Positions 1 through 9,067 of a stretch of 64,000 nt of DNA are shown here, piece by piece. The position numbers and the translations under genes were made by a program. This DNA is from Hymenobacter sp. UV11 (GTDB taxonomy: Bacteria; Bacteroidota; Bacteroidia; Cytophagales; Hymenobacteraceae): positions 186,001-250,000 of the forward strand of contig NZ_SRII01000003.1 in the NCBI RefSeq assembly GCF_004684095.1, given 5' to 3'. The notes under the pieces were generated by a model. That model ran no database searches. It was not told the DNA's origin and was given only the letters and a program-made list of their open reading frames with translations. Within the stretch, counting starts at the first letter, position 1. The number at the start of each line of letters is the position of its first letter.

Positions 1-106
1 TGCTTTCCCCGCCAAAAAGTCCGATTCCGCACCCTAGCCCCACGTTTGCTAGTACCCTCGTACAACCTTCCTAACCCGAAGCACCCCACGAGAAACCTAG
101 CGAATT

Positions 107-2713
107 ATGGACTTTAAAAACTTCACTATCAAGGCGCAGGAGGCTGTGCAGAAGGCCACCGAGCTGGCCGGGGCCAACCAGCAGCAGGCCATCGAAACGG
201 GCCACTTGCTGAAGGCCCTGCTCCAGAACGACGAAAATACCCTGGCTTTCCTGGGCAAGAAAGTGGGCGCGAACATGGCCAACCTCGGCCAGCGCCTCGA
301 TGCCATCGTACTCGCCTACCCCAAGGTGAGCGGCGGCTCGCCCTACCTCGCCAACGACGCGGCCGCTGCCGTGACGCGGGCCAACGACCAAATGCGCGGC
401 ATGGGCGACGAGTTCGTGTCCGTCGAGCACCTGCTGCTGGGCATCCTGGGCGGCAAGGACAGCGCGGCCGGCCTGCTCAAAGACAACGGCTTTACGGAGA
501 AGGACCTGAAGGCCGCCATTCAGGAACTGCGCGGCGGGCGCAAGGTGACTAGCCAAACCGCCGAGGAGCAGTACCAGAGCCTCAACCGCTATGCCGTGAA
601 CCTCAACGAGCGCGTGCGCCAGGGCAAGATGGACCCCGTCATCGGTCGCGACGAGGAGATTCGCCGCGTGCTCCAGATTCTGAGCCGCCGCACCAAGAAC
701 AACCCCGTGCTGCTCGGCGAGCCGGGGGTAGGCAAAACCGCCATTGCCGAGGGCCTGGCCCAGCGCATCGTGGCCGGCGACGTGCCCGAGAACCTGAAAG
801 ACAAGACCTTAATGAGCCTCGACCTGGGCCTGCTCGTAGCAGGTGCCAAGTATAAGGGCGAGTTTGAGGAGCGCCTCAAGGCCGTTATCAAGGAAGTAAC
901 CGACTCGGAGGGGCAGATTTTGCTCTTCATCGATGAGATTCACACCCTGATTGGGGCCGGCGGCGGCGGCGAGGGCGCCATGGACGCCGCCAACCTGCTC
1001 AAGCCCGCCCTGGCGCGCGGCGAGCTGCACGCCATCGGGGCTACCACGCTCAAGGAATACCAGAAATACATCGAGAAAGACAAGGCCTTGGAGCGTCGCT
1101 TTCAGGCCGTTATGGTCGATGAGCCGAGCGTGCCCGACGCCATCAGTATCCTGCGCGGCATCAAGGAAAAGTACGAGCTGCACCACGGTGTGCGCATCAC
1201 CGACGACGCCGTAATCGCGGCCGTGGAGCTGAGCAGCCGCTACATCACCGACCGCTTCTTGCCCGACAAGGCCATCGACCTCATGGACGAGGCGGCCGCC
1301 AAGTTGCGCATCGAGATGAACTCCATGCCCGAGGAGCTGGACGAGGTGCAGCGCCGCATCATGCAGCTCGAAATCGAGCGCGAGGCCATGCGCCGCGAAG
1401 ACAACCACGACCGCGAATCGGTGCTGAGCAAGGACTTGTCGGAGCTGAGCGAGCAGCGCGACTCGCTGAAGGCCAAGTGGGAAGGCGAGAAATCCGTCCT
1501 CACCGGCATCCAGACCGAGAAGGAGAACATCGAGCGCTTCAAGACCGAAGCCGAGCAGGCCGAGCGCCAGGGCGACTACGGCCGCGTGGCCGAATTGCGC
1601 TACAGCAAGATTGCCGAAGCCGAGCAGCGCCTGAAAACCTTGCAGGACGAGGCCGCCGCCAACAAAGACGGCGGCATGATGCAGGAAGTCGTGACCAGCG
1701 AGGACATTGCCGAGGTAGTGGCTAAGTGGACGGGCATTCCGGTGAGCAAAATGCTGCAAGCCGACCGTGACAAGCTCCTCAACCTCGAAGCCGAGCTGGG
1801 CCGCCGCGTGGCCGGCCAGAGCGAAGCCATCGCTGCCATCTCGGATGCCGTGCGCCGCTCGCGGGCTGGTTTGCAAGACCCCAAGCGGCCCATCGGCTCG
1901 TTTATCTTCCTCGGCACGACGGGGGTAGGGAAAACGGAATTGGCCAAGGCGTTGGCCGAGTACCTGTTCAACGACGAGAACGCGATGGTGCGCATCGACA
2001 TGAGCGAGTTTCAAGAGCGCCACGCCGTATCGCGCCTCATCGGGGCACCTCCCGGCTACGTGGGCTACGACGAGGGCGGCCAGCTCACGGAGGCCGTGCG
2101 CCGCAAGCCCTACTCGGTGGTGCTGCTCGACGAGATTGAGAAAGCTCACCCCGACGTGTTCAATATCCTGCTGCAAGTGCTTGACGATGGACGCCTTACC
2201 GACAACAAAGGCCGGGTGGCGAACTTCAAGAACACCATCATCATCATGACCTCGAACACGGGGGCCGACATCATTCAGAAGAATTTCAAAGACCTGAATG
2301 AGTACAACCACGAGGAAGTGGTGGACCGCACCCGCGACGAAGTGGTGGAGCGCCTGCGCCAGCACATGCGCCCCGAGTTCCTGAACCGTATCGACGAAAT
2401 CGTGATGTTCCAGCCCCTCAAGCGCAAGGAAATCCGCAAGATTGTCGATATCCAGTTCAAGCAAATCCAGCAGCGCCTGCACGAGGCCGGCATCAGCCTC
2501 GAAGCTACCAACGAGGTGCTCGACTACCTCGGGGAGCAAGGCTTCGACCCGCAATTTGGCGCCCGGCCGCTCAAGCGCGTGATTCAGCGCGTGATTCTGA
2601 ACGAGTTGAGCAAAGAGATTCTCTCTGGCAAGGTGAGCAAGGATGCCGTGGTAGAAGCGGTGTTGGAGGACGGCTCCGTGCGGTTTGAAAACGTGGAAAT
2701 ACCGGCGGTATAG
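107..2713 (+). CDS. clpB: ATP-dependent disaggregase ClpB
   Basis: Hexameric AAA+ chaperone that, with DnaK, extracts and refolds aggregated cytoplasmic proteins after stress. The 868-residue length is normal for ClpB. Visible parts are an N-terminal Clp_N repeat domain (about 1-145), a first AAA module with Walker A GEPGVGKT near residue 205 and Walker B LLFIDEIH, a long charged coiled-coil M domain (about 400-525) that separates ClpB from ClpA/ClpC, and a second AAA module with Walker [11 protein letters not shown] near 605. The second Walker A is encoded across the recurrent GGGGTAGGG motif. It is followed directly by an IS1-type remnant. The ATG at 107 gives the standard MDFKNFT start. 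Identification is secure. Confidence 0.97.
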   Translation: MDFKNFTIKAQEAVQKATELAGANQQQAIETGHLLKALLQNDENTLAFLGKKVGANMANLGQRLDAIVLAYPKVSGGSPYLANDAAAAVTRANDQMRGMGDEFVSVEHLLLGILGGKDSAAGLLKDNGFTEKDLKAAIQELRGGRKVTSQTAEEQYQSLNRYAVNLNERVRQGKMDPVIGRDEEIRRVLQILSRRTKNNPVLLGEPGVGKTAIAEGLAQRIVAGDVPENLKDKTLMSLDLGLLVAGAKYKGEFEERLKAVIKEVTDSEGQILLFIDEIHTLIGAGGGGEGAMDAANLLKPALARGELHAIGATTLKEYQKYIEKDKALERRFQAVMVDEPSVPDAISILRGIKEKYELHHGVRITDDAVIAAVELSSRYITDRFLPDKAIDLMDEAAAKLRIEMNSMPEELDEVQRRIMQLEIEREAMRREDNHDRESVLSKDLSELSEQRDSLKAKWEGEKSVLTGIQTEKENIERFKTEAEQAERQGDYGRVAELRYSKIAEAEQRLKTLQDEAAANKDGGMMQEVVTSEDIAEVVAKWTGIPVSKMLQADRDKLLNLEAELGRRVAGQSEAIAAISDAVRRSRAGLQDPKRPIGSFIFLGTTGVGKTELAKALAEYLFNDENAMVRIDMSEFQERHAVSRLIGAPPGYVGYDEGGQLTEAVRRKPYSVVLLDEIEKAHPDVFNILLQVLDDGRLTDNKGRVANFKNTIIIMTSNTGADIIQKNFKDLNEYNHEEVVDRTRDEVVERLRQHMRPEFLNRIDEIVMFQPLKRKEIRKIVDIQFKQIQQRLHEAGISLEATNEVLDYLGEQGFDPQFGARPLKRVIQRVILNELSKEILSGKVSKDAVVEAVLEDGSVRFENVEIPAV

Positions 2714-2928
2714 GCTGCTGGTATTTCCCTGGCCAGTGGAAAGCCTATGCCAAGGCCTTACCCCGCTGGCAACACCGACCTTGTCCCAAAGGTGAAGGGC
2801 AGACTAGCATTGTCGAAGCCATCAACTATTCGCTGCGCCAACGTTGTGGCGTACTCGTGCGCAATTCCTGTTCCTTTAGGAAGTCGTTCGCCATGCACAC
2901 TGCTCGGATTAAGCTCGTGATTGATAAG
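2714..2928 (+). pseudogene. IS1-family transposase 3' remnant
   Basis: Reading the frame that places W at 2737, the sequence gives a fragment with WKAYAKALPR, then EGQTSIVEAINYSLRQRC and SFRKSFAMH. This matches the C-terminal pattern of IS1-family transposases: the WKAY segment, the Q-x-I-E-x-x-N-x-x-L-R-x-R block and the FSKS-x-x-MH block. There is no start codon and no N-terminal or catalytic part. It begins immediately after the clpB stop, so only the last third or so of a transposase survives. Family assignment is from remembered motif order, not from a search. Confidence 0.75.
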
Positions 2929-3065
2929 TGTGATAGCACCTTTGAATTAGACCACCGCCAAATTTTTGTGCGCCCCGGTTGTCGAAGCGGTAGCAAAATA
3001 GTCGTTCAATGGGCGTGAGTATAGCCCACCATACTCGGCGACGCAGGCCGGATAAACACTGCTAC

Positions 3066-3106
3066 CCAAACCGCCCCGTTGGCACGCTGCCAGCGGGGCG
3101 GTTTGG
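3066..3106. terminator. Long hairpin terminator
   Basis: Thirteen-base arms at 3066-3078 and 3094-3106 are perfectly complementary, and the stem continues inward almost to a 3-nt loop. It lies downstream of the minus-strand gene ending at 3137 and downstream of clpB and its remnant, so it could serve either strand. The flanks are not strongly T-rich. Confidence 0.55.
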
Positions 3107-3136
3107 TGCTTAAGCAAATGGCGGCGCGGTGGCCGC

Positions 3137-3559
3137 TTAGCCAGCAAAATATTTCCTTTTGAGCCGCCGCTTGATGTTGCTCGGTAGTAGCTTGGTTTTC
3201 TGATACATAGCTACCACCTGGTCTTCAGTACCCTCGTTGAAGCGCGAGAGCTTGCCAATACCGATGCCGGCCGGAATACCGCCCAGTACGGCGGTACCAA
3301 CTACGGTGCCCCCGGCATTGCTAAAGCCCTCGGTGGCCGAGGTAACCAGGATTCGGGTCGCGAAGGCTGCCCCTACCCCCGTCCAGAGCCAGCCACCGGT
3401 GCGGTGCTTGCTGAATAGCCGGTGGATGGCCTGTACGGTGTCGGAAGAAGTGGCCATAGCCGGCCGCGCACTAGTAGACGAATTAGTAGGCGCTGTCTGC
3501 GCGATTGCGAAGGAAAATGTGCTTAAAAAAAGACTTAATGTGAGTAAGTATTTATGCAT
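3137..3559 (-). CDS. Small secreted hypothetical protein
   Basis: A protein of about 140 residues, not recognised. From the ATG at 3559 it begins MHKYLLTLSLFLSTFSFAIAQ, a clear Sec signal peptide ending at an AIAQ-type cleavage site; an ATG 12 codons upstream would place extra residues ahead of it and is less likely. After a Ser/Thr-rich stretch there is a Gly-rich hydrophobic middle (GGTVVGTAVLGGIPAGIGIG) that could insert in a membrane, and a very basic C-terminus (NIKRRLKRKYFAG). It stands alone between terminators. The role is unknown. Confidence 0.6.
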   Translation of the reverse strand: MHKYLLTLSLFLSTFSFAIAQTAPTNSSTSARPAMATSSDTVQAIHRLFSKHRTGGWLWTGVGAAFATRILVTSATEGFSNAGGTVVGTAVLGGIPAGIGIGKLSRFNEGTEDQVVAMYQKTKLLPSNIKRRLKRKYFAG

Positions 3560-3739
3560 GTGCAGAAAAAGTAAAGGATACTGATAAGCTCGCAAGGTAT
3601 GCTGCCAGCCAGTAATTTGCCTAATCTTTTCGGGGTTTAGTGCCGTGCGGCTAATGCCACTTCAACAGAACGTTTGGCTGGGCGCGGCCGATGGGCCAGT
3701 TAGGTACAATAGGGCAATTCTCAAGTCAGGATACGTCAA

Positions 3740-3768
3740 CCGGTCGGACGGCGGAGCTGTCTGACCGG
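3740..3768. repeat. Short inverted repeat upstream of amine oxidase
   Basis: Ten-base arms at 3740-3749 and 3759-3768 pair with one mismatch. The arm core CCGGTCGG also occurs in the large nested palindrome near 30.1 kb, so this may be a solitary relative of a dispersed repeat. It sits in the 290-nt gap before the amine oxidase. Confidence 0.4.
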
Positions 3769-3850
3769 CGCAGGTACCCGATGGGAACCGCCGCAGGTGA
3801 GCGGATAGTTGCCCCAGGCGTTCCTTTGTGAGCGTATTACACGACTAGGT

Positions 3851-5158
3851 ATGGCTGCTAACAGCGACGAATATTCTACGGAAGTCCTCATTATTGGGGC
3901 AGGCGCGGCGGGGCTGCTGGCGGCCCGCGAGCTAGCCGCCGCCGGCCGGCGCGTGTGCCTGGTAGAAGCCCGCGGTAGGGTAGGGGGCCGCGTGCATACC
4001 CTACTACCCCCCGGTTTTACCCAGGCCATCGAAGCCGGGGCCGAATTCATGCACGGGGAGGTGCCCCTGACTCGCTCTCTGCTGCGGGAAGCCGGCATAG
4101 CGTGGCAAGCTGCCGAAGGCCAGACCTACCAGATGCAAGGTGGGCAGCTGCAAGCCAACGCCGACTATTTTGAGCAACTGCCGCTACTGCTGGAAAAACT
4201 GTACGCGCTGGCCACCGATATGCCGCTGGCGGCGTTTCTGACGCAGGAGTTTCCGGGCGAGGCACACGCGGCGCTGCGCACGTTTGCCACCCAGTTTGCC
4301 GAGGGCTACGACGCGGCCGATGCGAGCCGCGTGAGCGCCTGGGCCCTGCGCGACGAGTGGGCCGCCGGCGGGGCCGACGACTCGCCGCGCCCGGTGGGCG
4401 GCTACGGGCCGCTGCTGCACTGGCTGGCCGCGCAGGCGCAGGCCGCCGGGGCCACCTTTCACCTCGCTACCCCCATCCAGGAAATAAGCTGGCGGCCGGG
4501 TGCAGTAGAAGTCCGGGCCGAAAATGGCGCCACCTACCATGCCCGGCAGGTGCTGTGCACGGTGCCGCTGGGCGTGTGGCAGCTGGCGGCCGGGCAGCCC
4601 GGCTACTTGCACGTAGTGCCCGAAATACCCGCGCACCGGGCGGCCGCGGTCCAGCTAGGTTTTGGGTCAGTTATCAAAATTATCCTCGAATTTGAAACGC
4701 CCTTCTGGCACGACCGGCTGCCGGAGCTGGAGTTTCTGCTCTCCGATGCGGCGGTGCCCACGTGGTGGAGCCAGCTGCCGGCCCCTACCCCCCAACTGAC
4801 GGGCTGGCTGGCCGGACCCGCCGCCCACCACCTGCGCGATGCTCCGGCCGAAACGGTGTTGCAGCAGGCGTTGGAGTCGCTTAGCTACCTGCTCGCTACC
4901 CCCCTGGCCGCGCTGCAAGCGCAGCTGCGCGCCCACTACGTGCGCAACTGGGGCAGTGAGCCCTACGCGCATGGGGCCTATTCTTACCCCACCGTGGGGA
5001 GCGCCGCTGCCCGCGCCGCGCTGGCGGCGCCCGTGGCCGATACCCTGTTTTTTGCGGGCGAAGGGGTATACGAAGGGCCGTACGGCGGCACAGTAGAGGC
5101 GGCGCTGGTGAGTGGGCAAGTCGCCGCCCGCCTAGTGCTGGCCCGGTATTCCAGTTGA
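3851..5158 (+). CDS. Flavin-containing amine oxidase family protein
   Basis: FAD-dependent oxidase of the monoamine/polyamine oxidase superfamily, about 435 residues. The N-terminus carries a Rossmann dinucleotide motif (LIIGAGAAGLLAARELA) followed by EARGRVGGRV, the GG doublet characteristic of this superfamily. The C-terminus has FFAGEGVYEGPYGGTVEAAL, which contacts the flavin and is typical of amine oxidases. The ATG at 3851 places the FAD motif at the usual distance; an upstream ATG at 3809 would add 14 unlikely residues. The substrate cannot be read from sequence. No signal peptide is seen, so a cytoplasmic location is expected. It is not in an operon. Confidence 0.85.
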   Translation: MAANSDEYSTEVLIIGAGAAGLLAARELAAAGRRVCLVEARGRVGGRVHTLLPPGFTQAIEAGAEFMHGEVPLTRSLLREAGIAWQAAEGQTYQMQGGQLQANADYFEQLPLLLEKLYALATDMPLAAFLTQEFPGEAHAALRTFATQFAEGYDAADASRVSAWALRDEWAAGGADDSPRPVGGYGPLLHWLAAQAQAAGATFHLATPIQEISWRPGAVEVRAENGATYHARQVLCTVPLGVWQLAAGQPGYLHVVPEIPAHRAAAVQLGFGSVIKIILEFETPFWHDRLPELEFLLSDAAVPTWWSQLPAPTPQLTGWLAGPAAHHLRDAPAETVLQQALESLSYLLATPLAALQAQLRAHYVRNWGSEPYAHGAYSYPTVGSAAARAALAAPVADTLFFAGEGVYEGPYGGTVEAALVSGQVAARLVLARYSS

Positions 5159-5216
5159 GGAACGCGGACCGTTTCCGCAAGGAATAGCTACTTGCTCGCG
5201 CCAAAAGGCAGCGCAC

Positions 5217-5250
5217 AAAAAGCCCCGCTAGTGCATCACTAACGGGGCTT
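5217..5250 (-). terminator. Terminator of the sulfate operon
   Basis: Fourteen-base arms at 5220-5233 and 5237-5250 form a hairpin with one mismatch and a 3-nt loop. On the minus strand the stem is followed by a run of T, as expected for intrinsic termination. It lies 58 nt beyond the last gene of the minus-strand cys operon. It also sits downstream of the plus-strand amine oxidase. Confidence 0.75.
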
Positions 5251-5307
5251 ACGAGCCTATCAACCACAAACCAAGGGGGTAGGGAGAGGGCAATAGCAAC
5301 CTGCAAT

Positions 5308-6591
5308 TTAGAGCAGTGCAAATACTTTGCGCAGCGCCCACAGGCTCCAGATAATAACGATTAGCCCGACGCCGATGAACATCCAGCGGGTAGGGATTCG
5401 CCCGGCCAGGCGGGCCGCCAGCGGCGCAGCCGTGACGCCACCCACGATGAGGCCGGCCACAATCTGCCAGTGCGAGAGGCCGCCCAGCGAGAAAAAGGTG
5501 AGCGCGCTGGCGAAAGTCACGAAAAACTCGACCAGGCTCACGGTACCAATCACGAAGTTGGGCGTGCGGCCATTGGCAATGAGCGTGCTTGTAACCAGCG
5601 GCCCCCAGCCGCCGCCGCCAAACGAATCCAGGAAGCCACCCGCGCCGGCCAGCCAGCCTGCGTTCTTCACCTTGCGGCGCACCTGCGGCTGCTTGCGCAC
5701 GGCCTTGCTGATGATGCGGATGCCCAAAATGAGCAGGTACACGGCCAGAATCGGCTTGATGTAGTCGGCATATTTCACCCCAAAGTGCGACAGCAACAGT
5801 GCGCCGCTCACCGAGCCGATAATGCCGGGTAGGAGCAATACTTTGAACAGCCGCTTATTCACGTTGCCGAAGCGGTAGTGGTGGTAGCCCGAGGCGCCGC
5901 TGGCAAACATTTCGGCGGTGTGAATGCTGGCGCTCACCGCTACCGGGTTCAGGCCCAATGACATCAGGCTAATGGCCGACACCACGCCGTAGCCCATGCC
6001 CAGCATGCCATCAATGAGCTGCGCCCCAAAACCCACCGCCACAAAGGCGTAGAATGTGCCCGAATTGCGCGCTACCTCCCACACCTGCGGCCAGGTGAAA
6101 TAATACGATAAGATATTGACCGCCAGAAAGACCGCGAACGCTACCAGCGAAAACGTAGCCACGCGCTGCCAGTGCTCAATGGCCGCCGCCTCATCAGTAG
6201 GGCCGAGGGCGGCCACGGCATGCAGGCGGCGGGCGGCCGCGCCGGCGCGCACCAGGCCGTGCAGCACGGCATCGTCGGTGGCCACCAGCACGAGGTCGTG
6301 GCCAGGCAGGTCGTCGGGCTGAAAGGGACGCTCCAGCAGGATTACTTGTGGATGGCGCGCCGCCAGCGTGCGCAGCGCGGGCAGCAGCTGCGGCGCCACC
6401 ACCGTCACGGCGGCCGTGGGCTGGGCGTCGAGCACGGCCGTAAGCTGCTCCAGCGCCTCCGTATCGCCGCCTACCAGCAGGATTCGCCGGTGCGCCAGGT
6501 CCAGAAATACCGGCAGCGGACCGCCGCCCGCCGGCCGGGACCGGGGAGCAGCCGCGGTGGGCGGCGGGGGCGAAAGCAGGTCAGTTGCCAT
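5308..6591 (-). CDS. Siroheme-synthase-like domain fused to TauE/SafE (TSUP) transporter
   Basis: Last gene of the sulfate operon, 427 residues. Residues about 25-135 resemble the NAD-binding half of CysG/Met8 precorrin-2 dehydrogenase: PVFLDLAHRRILLVGG, a middle VTVVAP strand, and DLVLVATDD, which holds the Asp of the catalytic region. The glycine motif is altered (VGGDTEAL rather than the usual GGGxVAxRK), so NAD binding and catalysis are uncertain. From about 150 the protein is a TSUP-family membrane protein with about eight hydrophobic segments, with GFGAQLIDGMLGMGYG and GGFLDSFGGGGWGP as the two family repeats. TSUP proteins move sulfite, sulfate or organosulfonates, which fits the operon. 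The fused domain may be a sensor. Confidence 0.8.
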   Translation of the reverse strand: MATDLLSPPPPTAAAPRSRPAGGGPLPVFLDLAHRRILLVGGDTEALEQLTAVLDAQPTAAVTVVAPQLLPALRTLAARHPQVILLERPFQPDDLPGHDLVLVATDDAVLHGLVRAGAAARRLHAVAALGPTDEAAAIEHWQRVATFSLVAFAVFLAVNILSYYFTWPQVWEVARNSGTFYAFVAVGFGAQLIDGMLGMGYGVVSAISLMSLGLNPVAVSASIHTAEMFASGASGYHHYRFGNVNKRLFKVLLLPGIIGSVSGALLLSHFGVKYADYIKPILAVYLLILGIRIISKAVRKQPQVRRKVKNAGWLAGAGGFLDSFGGGGWGPLVTSTLIANGRTPNFVIGTVSLVEFFVTFASALTFFSLGGLSHWQIVAGLIVGGVTAAPLAARLAGRIPTRWMFIGVGLIVIIWSLWALRKVFALL

Positions 6592-6611
6592 AATCTGAGG
6601 TAAAATACGAC

Positions 6612-8333
6612 TTAGGCGTGAAAATCCAATCCGCGCACGGTTGCCTTCACTACCCCCGTCCGCACCACGAAGTCGCCAAAGCCTTCATGTGGCTGGCGGT
6701 TAGTGGCGTAAGCGGCCAAAAGGGGAGTTAATTCCTGCAAGATGCCGTCTTCGTCCAGCATCTCGCGGTAGAGCTTATTGAGGCGCTCGCCGGCGTGGTC
6801 GGCACCCAGGTAGAGGTTGTAGCGGCCGGGCGCGCGGCCCACCAGCCCAATTTCGCCCAGGTAGGGTCGGGCGCAGCCATTAGGGCAGCCCGTCATGCGG
6901 ATGAGGATGCCGTTTTCGGCCAGGCCGTGGGCCCGAATGACGGCATCGAGCTTATCGAGCAGCTGCGGCAGGTAGCGCTCGGCCTCGGCGAAGGCTTGCG
7001 AGCAGGTGTTGAGAGCCACGCAGGCCAGGGCGTCGCGGCGCAGGGCGGTGAGCTGCTCGGCCTTGGGGGCGGCGCCGTTTTCTTCCAGCACAGCTTGAAC
7101 CCGAGCCCGGTGCTGCGGCTCAATATTGGCCAGAACCAGGTTTTGGTTGCCGGTGAGGCGAAACTCGCCGGTGTGGAAGCTGCTGATTTCGCGCAACGCC
7201 GACTTCAGTCGGTAGCCCGGTCGGTCGAGTATGCGCCCGCCTTCCACAAACAGCACGAGCTGCGACAAGCCGTTGGCGCCCTCCGTCCACCCAAAGGCGT
7301 CGCTGGAGCTGTGGAACTGGTAGGGCCGCGCCTCGGCCAGCTCGTAGCCCAGGCGCTGGTGCAGCTCGGCCACCACGGCAGGCAGGCCCACGCGGTCGAT
7401 GGTGTACTTAAAGCGCGAGATTTTGCGGTTGGCGCGGTTGCCCCAGTCGCGCTGAATGGTCACGATTTTCTCGCACACGTCCAGTACTTTAGCGGTTGGC
7501 ACGAAGCCGATAAGGTCGGCCAGGCGAGGGTAAGTTTCGGGCTGTCCGAAGGTCATGCCCAGGCCGCCGCCGATGGCCACGTTGAAACCCGCCAGCGCGC
7601 CGTTTTCCTCGATGGCGATGAGGCCAATGTCGTTGGAAAAGATGTCGGAGTCGTTGTAGGGGGGTAGGGCCAGCGCGATTTTAAACTTGCGCGGCAGGTA
7701 CGTGTGGCCGTAAATCGGCTCGTCGTCCACGGCCTCGGTGGTTTCGAGCAGGCTGCCGTCGAGCCAGATTTCGCGGTAGGCCGTGGTGCGCGGCGTGAGG
7801 TGCGCGCTGATTTGCTGGGCCAGCGCCGCCACCTCGCCGTGCAGCGCCGACTCGTGCGGGTTGGTGTTGCACATCACGTTGCGGTTCACGTCGCCGCAGC
7901 CCGCAATGCTGTCCATCTGCACCTCGTTGAAGCCCTGAATGGCCGCCGGCAAGTCGCGCTTTAGCACGCCGTGCAGCTGGAAGGTCTGGCGCGTGGTGAG
8001 CTTCATGGTGCCGTTGCCATAGGCGTCGGAGAGCGCGTCCATGCGCTGCCACTGCGGGGCCGAAGCCACGCCGCCCGGCACCCGCACCCGAATCATAAAC
8101 GAGAACAGCGGCTCCAGCTTCTGGCGCTTGCGCTCGCTTTCGAGGTCGCGGTCAGTCTGCTGGTACGAGCCGTGAAACTTGATGAGGTGGGTATCATCGG
8201 GGTTCAGCGCGCCGGTGAGGCGGTTATTCAGGCTCTCGACGATGGTGCCGCGCAGGTAGCGGCTGGCAACTTTGACGTGCTCAACTTCGGAGTGGCCGGC
8301 GGGAGCGGGGGTAGGGGCCAGGATATCAGCCAT
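6612..8333 (-). CDS. cysI: Sulfite reductase hemoprotein beta subunit
   Basis: Siroheme and 4Fe-4S enzyme reducing sulfite to sulfide with electrons from CysJ, cytoplasmic. The 573-residue length fits CysI. Seen: the N-terminal KFHGSYQQTDRD segment, the siroheme-region LTTRQTFQLHGV and CGDVNRNVMC blocks, and the cluster ligands as CVALNTC followed by TGCPNGC, i.e. a C-x5-C plus C-x3-C arrangement. The partner cysJ lies two genes upstream, separated only by a DUF2490 gene, and the 20-nt gap to the TauE fusion suggests co-transcription. Confidence 0.95.
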   Translation of the reverse strand: MADILAPTPAPAGHSEVEHVKVASRYLRGTIVESLNNRLTGALNPDDTHLIKFHGSYQQTDRDLESERKRQKLEPLFSFMIRVRVPGGVASAPQWQRMDALSDAYGNGTMKLTTRQTFQLHGVLKRDLPAAIQGFNEVQMDSIAGCGDVNRNVMCNTNPHESALHGEVAALAQQISAHLTPRTTAYREIWLDGSLLETTEAVDDEPIYGHTYLPRKFKIALALPPYNDSDIFSNDIGLIAIEENGALAGFNVAIGGGLGMTFGQPETYPRLADLIGFVPTAKVLDVCEKIVTIQRDWGNRANRKISRFKYTIDRVGLPAVVAELHQRLGYELAEARPYQFHSSSDAFGWTEGANGLSQLVLFVEGGRILDRPGYRLKSALREISSFHTGEFRLTGNQNLVLANIEPQHRARVQAVLEENGAAPKAEQLTALRRDALACVALNTCSQAFAEAERYLPQLLDKLDAVIRAHGLAENGILIRMTGCPNGCARPYLGEIGLVGRAPGRYNLYLGADHAGERLNKLYREMLDEDGILQELTPLLAAYATNRQPHEGFGDFVVRTGVVKATVRGLDFHA

Positions 8334-8377
8334 GAGAAAATTTCGAAACGAGATAAAGTAGAAAGGGAAACCGGCTA

Positions 8378-9055
8378 TTACCGCGCCGCCAGCACCGAAA
8401 TATCCTTAAACAAGGTGAAGCGCAGCACGTCGCGGTCGTTGTAGCCGGCGTTGTTGGCCCGGCGCTGGTAGATGAACAGGTAGCCCAATTCAGCTGCCCA
8501 GCCGGCCCCGAGCTGGCGCTCAGCCCCCGCATAAAGGCGGTTCTGGTCGAAGCTGTCGGTATTGAGCATCAGCTCATCCGAAACCCGGAATTTCCAGGTA
8601 GGATTCAAATGATAATCCAGCTGCAAGCGGGTGCGAAAACGCAGCTTATACTGCCATTCATCGGTGAGGTCGGTGCCGGCCAGCTGGCGCAGCCAGCGCT
8701 GCTCCACCCGCAGGCGGGGCATCAGGCGCAGGCGGCCAGGGAGGGGTAGGGTGGCGGTGGCTTCCTCAAAAATGCGCCGCTCGGGCACGGCCACGCCGTT
8801 CTGAGACTGCCACGACAGCGTGCCGCCCAGGGCCGTATCCCAAGTCGGCGACACGCGGTAGTGCAGGTGCTGATGCGTGATAAACTGCCACTGCCCATCG
8901 GGCCAGGCAAAGCGCCGCTCATCAAACTCGCTGTGAAACGTGAGCCGCTCGCTCAGCCGCGTCCGCAAAAACGCCCGCACCCAATAGCCCTGCTGGTGCA
9001 CGGTTTGGGCCGGCGCAAGCAGGGGTAGCAGCAGGAAGAGGGGTAGGAATTTCAC
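8378..9055 (-). CDS. DUF2490 outer-membrane-type protein
   Basis: A 225-residue protein with a Sec signal peptide (MKFLPLFLLLPLLAPAQ) followed by alternating aromatic/polar beta strands (YRVSPTWDTALGGTLSW, LDYHLNPTWKFRVSDELML), matching the DUF2490 family of small predicted outer-membrane barrels. It lies between cysJ (12-nt gap) and cysI (44-nt gap) in the same orientation, so it is probably expressed with sulfite reductase. No catalytic function is known for the family. A role in taking up or exporting a sulfur compound across the outer membrane is inference from context only. Confidence 0.75.
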   Translation of the reverse strand: MKFLPLFLLLPLLAPAQTVHQQGYWVRAFLRTRLSERLTFHSEFDERRFAWPDGQWQFITHQHLHYRVSPTWDTALGGTLSWQSQNGVAVPERRIFEEATATLPLPGRLRLMPRLRVEQRWLRQLAGTDLTDEWQYKLRFRTRLQLDYHLNPTWKFRVSDELMLNTDSFDQNRLYAGAERQLGAGWAAELGYLFIYQRRANNAGYNDRDVLRFTLFKDISVLAAR

Positions 9056-9067
9056 GGGCGGGATAGC

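Noticed and set aside
809..2554. A 581-codon open frame on the minus strand opposite clpB
   Set aside because: It is entirely antisense to an unquestionable clpB, and its His/Leu/Val-rich composition is the usual mirror of GC-rich coding sequence. No domain.
5159..5307. Possible small gene between the amine oxidase and TauE fusion
   Set aside because: Only the terminator hairpin and one GGGGTAGGG motif are present; no open frame of note.
6795..7667. A 290-codon plus-strand frame opposite cysI
   Set aside because: Mirror frame of cysI with no motif or promoter; the cysI motifs on the other strand are complete.
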